Assembly: GCA_037447655.1 (NCBI GenBank)
Contig: JBBHKE010003372.1
Coordinates: 1 to 31,913, forward strand
DNA: 31,913 nt
From: Zygnema cylindricum
Taxonomy: Eukaryota; Streptophyta; Zygnematophyceae; Zygnematales; Zygnemataceae
Reading direction: 5' to 3'
Positions 24,381 to 31,913 of this stretch are shown here, in pieces. Both the position numbers and the translations under genes were made by a program. Numbering within the stretch: the first letter of the stretch is position 1; each line of letters begins with the position of its first letter. The notes beneath the pieces were generated by a model. The model did no database searches and was not told the DNA's origin. It worked only from the letters and a program-made list of their open reading frames with translations.

Positions 24381-25590
24381 AAGTTACCAGTTTATTTGTT
24401 TTTTTTTTGTTTTTTTGTTTTTAAGTTGCCTTGGCGTTTGCTATATAAAAGACGAATGCTCGGTAGTCATCTCGTCCTTTTCGAAGTTGTTTCTATTATG
24501 TCACGTCAGGTCATGTCACTGCACAGCATGTCACGTCTGATGGCAAGTATTAAAAGTGTGGCTAAGGAATACAGACAAAGCTGTTGTCAGCTTTCATTGA
24601 TTCTGTCGGTATATTCATTTTCCTGTAGGTTGTAGGAATTCTATTTTAAGCTCTCCTCCATTTTCGGGTACAAATACGACTAAGAGTGGATATGGTGAAA
24701 CAAAAGCCGGAGGTTTGAGGCTTTTTAGTGTTTATACCAGGCGAGGAAAAAATTGTTGATCCAAACCGAAAAGTAGATATGTTAGGACAGACAGAAAATG
24801 CAGGTTTCTAATCCTGTTAAAATATTTTTCGGAATCAGATGATACAGTTACACTATTCTATCAAAGATTATTTGCCTATTCGTGCCACAATTGGGCACGT
24901 GTACATAAGAGGGAAAATATGCAGTCTGCCTCGCTGTTTTTGTACAATCTTTGCCTTGAATGCAGTAAAGGACAAATTTGACTTGCAGCGAATCTCCGTT
25001 TGGTACTGATTCTGGGGAATGACGTTGCATTCTATATTTTGTTAAATTTGAAATTGCTCTTGTTTGCCAAGACGCTTGAAAACTAAAACGTTTTCGGAAG
25101 TTAAATGTTTGGGTTTTGCGGTGTTTTTTTCTAATGCTGGCCATAATCAGCCTAATTTTTCTGCATGGGAGCAAACGGTGTTGAAATATGCTTGGTCATT
25201 ATTGTACTTCCGGCCCAAATTCTCTTTCACTATTGAATCAGTTTTATTTGAATCAGTTGTAGGTCAACAGTGTTCATCAGCAGCTGGTTAATCAGAAATA
25301 ACAATAAGCAGCAAAGGTTATATTTCTTTTGCAAGACTAAATTGTTTTCCTTTTGGGAAACTGGAAGTAAAAAATAGAATTCCCTAATATTCGCTGGCAA
25401 TATTGTTTTTCTATTTTGAGTGGTCGCCAGCACTGATCAGAACTGAGAAAAGTAGTTGATACCAGAATATTGCTGAGAGAAACGTTAGGGTTTTTTCTCA
25501 TTGTGATAAATATGCAGTTATGTTGGCTGGTGACTGAAACTTTTCTTTAGTCCATAATGAGCCAAAATATGTTGTAACACTGTTTCGGCC
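24381..25590 (+). other. EIL 3' flank with T-runs after the stop; no other gene
   Basis: Immediately after the TAA come three T-runs (24399-24421). A cluster of three ATGTCAC motifs spaced exactly 15 bp apart (24498, 24513, 24528) follows. The 3'UTR end is not visible; no clear AATAAA was found nearby. No further coding sequence recognised. Confidence 0.4.
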
Positions 25591-25592
25591 CT

Positions 25593-25639
25593 GGGGAGGG
25601 GGAGGGCGGGGAGGGGGGGGGGAGGGGGGGGGGGGGAGG
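25593..25639. repeat. G-rich tract with quadruplex-forming potential
   Basis: The + strand carries at least six runs of three or more G within 47 bp (GGGGAGGGGGAGGGCGGGG and onward, then two longer runs), separated by single A or C. Confidence 0.9.
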
Positions 25640-28500
25640 TTGCTGGCAAAGAAGAAGAGCCTTGGATATAAAGAACGTATTCCTATGATTTTTTCCACCC
25701 AAAAGTGAAGAATCTTCCATTAAACAATATAAAGCTGCAAGTGACCATATTATTGTTTGATAATTTGGCAAAACATCATATCGTGTCGCCGTGTCGTATT
25801 GCTTAATTATAGATGCAACATCATCTTAATAAGATGACGATACACATTGGAAAATCGTATAAATGGAATCATTCGGTGTTTTATTCATCTCTTTTTTTTT
25901 TTCTCTCGGATGTGTTTTAGATAATACAAAGGCAATTTAGAACCAACACATGGAGTCGGAAATAGGTGATGTGACGCTATATAAAGCACTACAACTCGCC
26001 TATTGACAATCCACAAAATTATTTATAATCAATTTAAGGACCGAATTTCAGAAAAAAAAGATAATACCACAACCGTCCAATAGTTAACACAAACACGGGA
26101 GCTGGTATTTGTATCTCTCGCTAAACAATTTCTGCAAATCCTTTGCATGAAAAGGAACAACAACATCACATGATTGAAAAAAAAGTCAAAAGCGACATTA
26201 GGAAACTGTTTCAAATTCAGTCCATGTGTATGGTATTTTTATAAACCCTTTCCTGGTGCGAAATTGACAAGTCTATGACATCTGAACACTCACAAGAATT
26301 CTAAAACTAACCAGTAAACCTCAACTGTACGGAGCTACAAAATCGAGGTGGTGGATCATTGCTCCATTAGCCTATCAAAAAACTCGAAAAAACGCCTTCA
26401 ACACCGTTAAAGGACACCAGCTTTTTTAGTTTTATATCACAATTTTTTTGAATAAGGAGTCTGGATGAAAGCCTTCCTTGCTGACTTTCTCGACAACAAG
26501 GTTGATGGTTTACAAGCTTTGCAGAACCGAAGACTAGTAGCACTAGGAACTCTAAAATAAAAACCAACAGATTAGATTTCACCATCAGCAGATAGTATTG
26601 CCAGCCAACCCTCACAAGTCACATCACGCTGAGCTTTGAATTCTGAAGTTTACAGGAGATGGAATGCAGCGAGGGTGTTATTCATGTAACAGTTTCCACT
26701 TGTCTTTACAAATAAGAGACCAAGAACATCGTCAGAGTGGAAAAGTAGATCATACAAAGAATAATCTTGACAAAAATGATGTGTCCACAGTCGTTTTCTC
26801 CTTTCCTGAAAGCAAGATTTACATCCTGTTAGTTTGTAGAAATCGAATTAAGATGATTCTTCTCCATAGTTCGCAGCACCTGCTCTGAGGTTTCTGAGGT
26901 TATGGTTTCTGGTTTTTGGTTTCTGGTCACTTGCTGACTCGTTTTAAATGTTTACAACTAAAATGCGAAATACTGGTCTCATATATCCAAAGTACAATCA
27001 GATAGCCATCACTTCTCATGTCACTCTGAGATTGTAGTCGGTCATCCTAAGCTCACACCAAACTGAATATTTGGAATTGACATATGTTCACCGAGTGGAT
27101 AAAAGAAGTGATTAGAAGTGAGTTGCTTTTGGTTGCATTGAGCTCCTCACATATGCTTCATGCCCATTTTACACCAAACACCAATGTTGCACATAGTCTA
27201 AGCAAAAAAAAAACAACGTATTTTTTGGTGACAAAGTCATGTTCTTTGCTCCCTGTTTGAGATGAAATATCTGTTACTATCATCTTTCCATAAATTTACT
27301 GATACTAAAAGAGTCAGAAAAATGTAACAACCAAAGGAAACATTAATAATGTGAATTATTGAACCTAATTGTCCCAAAAAAGTTGTGCATTTGAAAAATA
27401 CACATTCATTTCTCCCACAACCCATTATCAACAGCTAAGTTTGTTTTCCAGTAAAAAAACAGGTGCGTAATCTAGAATGCAAAACAACATATCTTGCCCC
27501 TTTGCCAGATGAGAAAAGGGAACTAGATTTCAATTTGCTATAGCAACCAAGAGGATTTATTATAAAAACCGGAGGGCTTTCATAGTATATCATAAACAGC
27601 GAGTTATCGTGTGGTTTACTGATAGCGCTGGCAAGGAATCTTTAAATGAATGTATGAAAGATTCTTACGAATTTATAAATTGTTCCTATGCGCTTAAAGA
27701 ATTCCAACATTGACAGTCACAACAACACTACAACATTTTAGAAAACGAGGAAACTGCATATTTGTGATTTTATGTTCAGGTAAATTACCAAGACTAGGTT
27801 AAACAATGATGGTTACTCATTTTATGTTACACCTTCAAGCTAGAAATGTCAATTGTTCAACCGGCCAAGAAAATTTTAAAGAATCTTTGACAACCTCGAC
27901 GCCTTAAAATTGATGATAAAGTTTGAAAAAACCGTTTGCAACAAATGAAAATAATCACTTTCAGCCAATGTGGATACTAAAGCTTACGAAAAAATAAATG
28001 TTAACATCAAACTACATCCATAATCATAACAGAAAAAATCGCGGAAAACCCTAAAAAACCAAAAAATAAACCTTAGTTTTTATTAATAGTTTTTATTAAA
28101 CACGACCAACAATATACTTTCCTTCCCTCCTTCCTCCCTCAAAAAAACTGACATATCTAGGGAGTAATAATAAGCTTCGTGGAGAAATATCCGTCAACTC
28201 CAATCATCTAGGTCTGATATCTTTTCAAACAATAACAATAATCCCTTTCAAATAATAACAAAATTAATCCCTATCGAATACTACCAATACTTTCAAATAA
28301 TAACATTCCCTATAACATATAAATAATACCTTTTAAACAATAATACATTAATACTCCCTTTCAAATGGACCTTGCAACAGCCTCATGAATCAGCAGGTAG
28401 TCAACAACCATCTAGAGGAAGACATGTGGAAAGCCAAGGCTTTAACTGTTTAAGATCATGTACTATGTGTGTGTCATCATGTGTCTTAAAGTTAAAACCG
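25640..28500. other. Gene-free AT-rich intergenic stretch
   Basis: Only short open frames (60-82 codons) on either strand, none with recognisable similarity or convincing splice context. A low-complexity (A/T/C)-rich piece with repeated AAATAATAACA occurs at about 28225-28370. No tRNA, rRNA or snRNA seen by eye. Confidence 0.4.
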
Positions 28501-29220
28501 TCACCCTAGTTGTCCAATTCGTACGGATTTCGACTTTTTTACGATTTTTACGTAGTATTCGTTACTTTCATACCGTTCGTTAGTTTTCACTGTACTATGG
28601 AAAAAAACGTACGGAAACCGTCCCCTTAATCCTAAAAAATCCTTAAAAATCCTAGAGCGTACGAGAAACATACGGAAATGTACGGTATTGTACGATAGGT
28701 GCACCCCAAAAAAGTAAAAAACCTAAGAGTACGGATAATGTAAAGCAGTTGTATTGTACTTTACCAGAGTGTACGAAATGCACGGGAAGTACCCTAAACA
28801 CCCCTAAAATCCCTCCTTCAATAACCTTAGAAGTACTGAAATATACGGACGCTGTAATGTACGAAAGATGTAAGTTCGTACAGTTGAAATATACGGAAAC
28901 GTACGAAAATGTACCCTAAAAATCTCAAAATAATAACCGTCAAAAGTATGAAAATATACGGACACTGTACGTAAATGTACGATTAAAGTTGGCTGTTTAA
29001 CAGAAATATATGAGAATGCACGAGAATATACCCTAAAATTCCTCAAACCCCCCTTCATAACCCTAAAAGTACTGAAATGTACGAGGACAGTACGCAAATG
29101 TACAAAAAAGTACGGGTACGTAGTCTGGTACGCGTTTTATTACATTTTCATCATCGTTAAATGCGTATCGTGCGTAGTATTCGCGCGTTCATTTCGTGCG
29201 TATTATGCGCACGGGACATC
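28501..29220. repeat. TACG-rich diverged tandem repeat region
   Basis: GTACG or TACGG occurs dozens of times. From about 28728 the DNA resolves into three and a half diverged units of about 100-125 bp. Each has a segment like AGTACTGAAATATACGGAC, then one or more GTACGAAAATGTA motifs, then TACCCTAAAA-TCCC-TCAATAACC; unit borders fall near 28827, 28939 and 29063. The left part (28501-28720) is a looser version. GACCGTCAC near 29204-29232 resembles AACCGTCACC at 28497, which may mark element ends. Confidence 0.65.
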
Positions 29221-29738
29221 TATGACCGTCACATATATAGCCGTCATCCTGTTACCATCAGCGACAGAAACGAGGCAGGAGAAAGCGAGAGTTACAAAAA
29301 ATCCCTATAAAAACTCGTTATTGGAAGGCTATTTTTCGGAAAATTTGTAACTGACGCTTCAGTTAAATGTCCTTTTCCTGGAATTTTTTTGATAGAGTCA
29401 AAATTGACGGTTGCTTTATACTCACGCACAACTGCAGTGTAAATATTGCAGTAACTGTTTGATTTTCTTTTCAACTCTTAATGACCTGTCCTCCGTAATT
29501 TGTCCGTTTTGGTTGGATTTCAATTGCCACTCAGTTGAAGAGCTTCTGAATAGCTATACGAGCCAAATTTATATTCTAATTTACAATATTTATCTCTATT
29601 TATATAAATTATAGATATTTTACACTTGAAAGAACGGATTCAAGTTTTGTAATTTTTGTATTTGTATTTGTTCCACTTCGTACTTCTTACAAAAAGCACC
29701 AATAGACAAAAATCTGGGCACCATTTGCTGACATTTGA
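29221..29738 (+). other. HCS1 upstream region
   Basis: Non-coding AT-rich DNA between the TACG repeat and the HCS1 leader. A TATATA at 29232-29237 and several later TA-rich stretches could serve as core promoter, but nothing decides among them. Confidence 0.3.
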
Positions 29739-29774
29739 ATGAAAATTTCTAATCCTGGGATAAATTTTCCTTAG
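29739..29774 (+). promoter_or_regulatory. Upstream open reading frame before HCS1
   Basis: ATG AAA ATT TCT ... CCT TAG encodes an 11-residue peptide (MKISNPGINFP) that ends 33 nt before the first HCS1 ATG at 29808. Arabidopsis HCS1 is reported to be controlled by an alternatively spliced uORF that decides start-codon use; whether this uORF is transcribed is not known. Confidence 0.35.
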
Positions 29775-29807
29775 TTAGCTAGTTTACTTTTTCCTTGTTA
29801 TTTATAC

Positions 29808-31099
29808 ATGCTGTTTTCTCAAAATTCTCTTCTCTCTCCCTTCCTACTTCAAACGTTTGGGAAAAAGCCGCTGAAAGTCAGAAACTGCTCTTCACTATTT
29901 GACATCTCCGGAAAAATTTCTGCAAAAAAGCAGTCATTCATTAACTATGTGGAAATAAGCAAGCCAAAAATTTGGCCTTCCACTGGTTCATATGTCGCTG
30001 CTTGGAGAATTACAAATAATCAGAGAAATAAAATTCACAAAATCCAAGCCATGAAAAATAACTCGCAAAGCTACTCTGATGTAGGAACTACATGTAATTT
30101 GACAGAGAAGACTGATGAGACAGGAATGGAGAACCAGAATAAGTCTATAACAGAGCCCAAACACCATGGACAAGAAGGTGTAACTTCCATTGACACACAG
30201 AAAAGGTCATCTAGTTCATTTGCAAATCCAGCTGATTCTACAGCTTCTAAAGTCCGGAAGACTATGATTCTTTTGATGGCTAAGACTAAAGAAGAATTTG
30301 ATATGACAGAGGCAAAATTGGCAAATGCAAGTAAACTGAAACTGCCTGAAGGCCATTTTCTTGTTCCTGTAAGAGAAATAGAAGTTGCTTCCAAGTTCTC
30401 TGTCAATCAACCTTCTTTCAACGGTAGCTTATTTTTACAGCAGTTAAAATCATGTTCCCTAGGTCGATTTTTGTTAGTTTCTTCTCGTCTACCTTCCACG
30501 CATTCTCTTCTCTCAGAGTAAGCTATTTTCCTTTGTTTCTGTCTTTTGGGTCAAGTATTGCATTTTTGTGATTGCAACCCTTTATAATGTGTGTTTTGAA
30601 TTTATTTTTAATCCGATCACGTCATTGCTCCAGTTTCTATATTTTTTGGCATTTTTGAGAAATGCTGCAGGTTTAATTTGAGCCATTCCAGAAACTATGT
30701 TTTTTGCTTTTTCGAAACAAACTGGCTGTTTGATTTGTGTTTAGTTGTTTAAAAAAATGAACATTTTTCGCACCTTTCTGATTGTATATGTATTACTCTA
30801 GTTTCTCCTTGTTTTCTCTTTCAGCATTCAATTCACTTTTTTCTCAGTCTATTTGTTCTGTTTGAGTCATTTCTATGCTAAACAAACTCAACTCATTTTC
30901 TTGCAATGCTCAAGAGCATGTCTGGTACTTTAATTAATTTTGAAGCTGTTGAAATTTCCTTTGCTTGGCTATGTTGTCTTACTAATAGAGTTTTCAAGAT
31001 TTATTTACGGTTTTCACACTTGGTTGAGCGGGTCCAGAAATTTTAAATGTTTCCCGGTGGGGACTCTTTGTGTGGCTGATGTACAAAATAAAGGACGTG
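29808..31099 (+). CDS. HCS1: Biotin--protein ligase / holocarboxylase synthetase, N-terminal part (runs off the right edge)
   Basis: Attaches biotin to acetyl-CoA carboxylase and other carboxylases via biotinyl-AMP. Two coding exons are visible, 29808-30517 and 31038-31099; joining them across a GTAAGC...CCAG intron restores the frame (GA+A, Glu) and gives GRFLLVSSRLPSTHSLLSEN then FKCFPVGTLCVADVQNKGRG. This matches the plant enzyme around the S-T-H and biotin-binding KGRG segments; Arabidopsis has RLSSTH and DIQFKGRGR, as I recall. Exon 2 ends at phase 1 before GTGAGT, and the rest of the catalytic domain lies beyond the window. The first ~50 residues are Ser/Lys-rich and almost free of acidic residues, fitting an organellar transit peptide. 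In-frame Met82 (30051) and Met107 (30126) could start a cytosolic form. Residues ~85-150 are hydrophilic and poorly conserved. Confidence 0.88.
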
Positions 31100-31422
31100 G
31101 TGAGTTCTATTTTTTTTTTTTTTAGATTATATATATGTTATATATAACAGGAAATAGCAGGATATAGCTGGATTACATGATGAAATTTAGCGTGGATACC
31201 TTGGTTTTCACATAACTAAAAAAAAAGGTGGTTGAAGTATGGAAATCGACAGCCCTGTAACATTTGGAGGCCGTGTTATATGTAAAGAGGATTCCTGAAA
31301 ATCTGGGTGTCTTCAGGCCTGAACTCTAGTGCCATATATATATTGCACATATTCTTACTTTATTGCGATTTTACTTACAATGATTTTATTGTTTTTGTGT
31401 TGTTTCTCCTGTATAATATTCT

Positions 31423-31464
<42 letters not shown>

Positions 31465-31913
31465 CTCCCCCTCTCTCTCTCTGATTCTTCCTCTTTGTAT
31501 GACTCTCTGTCTGTCATTTCCTCTGTCTTCGCCTCTTGCTCCCCCTGTCTACTCTCCCTTTTTTTCATTTTGTTCGATCCTTCATCTGTTTCCTTGCTCC
31601 TCTGCCCTTTGCTTGTGTCTTCTTCACCTCCCTCGTTCTCTCTTTTCCTTTTCCTCCCCTTTCTCTCCCTGTCCTCCTACCTCTCTCTCTTTCTTACCTG
31701 TATGAGCCAAGCACTTCAAAATTATATAATTACTTTAGGAAAGTAAGACACTTTTTTCCGTTATTATGATCTTTTGAAATTTCAATCTTAATGTTCAGAT
31801 GGCCCGAAAATTACCTCAGATCCTTTCTTTTTTTCCAGCTGGGAAAGGGGAGAGGGGGGGCGATGAGGATGATGCCCGCTAATTTTTAAAAGTAGTAAAT
31901 ATCTCACGACTAT
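31100..31913 (+). other. HCS1 intron 2 (to the window edge)
   Basis: Begins GTGAGT. No acceptor in the window is followed by the expected GR-x-x-N-x-W segment, so the intron is at least 814 bp. It contains a poly(T) run, a TATATATGTTATATATAA palindrome (31131-31148) and a (CT)n tract at 31424-31482 with C/T-rich DNA to about 31700. Confidence 0.7.
31424..31482 (+). repeat. (CT)n microsatellite in HCS1 intron 2
   Basis: Nearly pure TC repeat of about 59 bp followed by 200 bp of looser pyrimidine-rich sequence on the coding strand. Confidence 0.95.

Noticed and set aside
28225-28370. Spaced AAATAATAACA-like repeats resembling an array
   Set aside because: Spacing and units are irregular and AT-only; low-complexity DNA, not a CRISPR or structured array.
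31307-31705. 132-codon Ser/Leu-rich frame
   Set aside because: Artefact of the CT repeat in HCS1 intron 2.
31841-31882. Possible HCS1 exon 3 after TTTTCCAG at 31832-31839
   Set aside because: In the required frame it reads Gly/Glu/Asp-rich sequence into a stop, not the conserved segment expected after KGRG.

Overview
The window is nuclear DNA of a green plant or streptophyte alga. Three protein genes on the + strand carry plant hallmarks: a group D (TDY) MAP kinase, an EIN3/EIL ethylene-pathway transcription factor and a plant-type biotin protein ligase (HCS1). All have GT-AG introns. A U6 snRNA gene shows plant Pol III promoter spacing, with a USE-like box 23 bp upstream of a TATA box. EIN3/EIL proteins are known only from streptophytes. 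The EIL gene is split by three coding introns (angiosperm EIN3/EIL genes are usually intronless in the coding region), and intergenic DNA is AT-rich and full of small transposons. This suggests a seed-free land plant or a charophyte alga, but I cannot name the species.

Layout. Positions 1-206: C-terminal end of an unidentified + strand gene, then its 3' flank. Positions 1064-2997: a probable minus-strand 3'-terminal exon (2711-2997) whose stop/3'UTR segment is duplicated 1.5 kb away. Positions 3247-3417: U6 snRNA gene with promoter and T-run terminator. Positions 3540-8000: a transposon graveyard with nested non-autonomous DNA elements: two hAT-like families with 8-bp target duplications and one TA-flanked family. 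Positions 8800-10338: presumed promoter and 5' leader of the MAPK, with a cluster of CCAAT boxes and a likely 5'UTR intron. Positions 10339-15095: ten-coding-exon MAPK gene (558 aa). Positions 15096-17000: 3'UTR and intergenic DNA. Positions 17097-17850: two more transposon copies, one inserted in the end of the other. Positions 17851-19461: EIL upstream region with a purine-rich leader and several short uORFs. Positions 19462-24380: four-coding-exon EIL gene (876 aa). Positions 24381-29738: about 5 kb with no recognisable gene, holding a G-run and a TACG-rich diverged tandem repeat. Positions 29808 to the right edge: first two coding exons of HCS1, which continues beyond the window.

The genes are independent transcription units, not an operon. 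MAPK and EIN3 both belong to signalling and HCS1 to biotin metabolism; nothing here shows a functional link between neighbours. Exon boundaries were worked out by hand from reading frame, splice consensus and recalled family conservation. Every MAPK and EIL junction keeps frame, as does the one visible HCS1 junction. I did not find an unmistakable new multi-gene system. The most unusual items are the 4-nt duplication in an otherwise well-promoted U6 gene and the nested transposon block.
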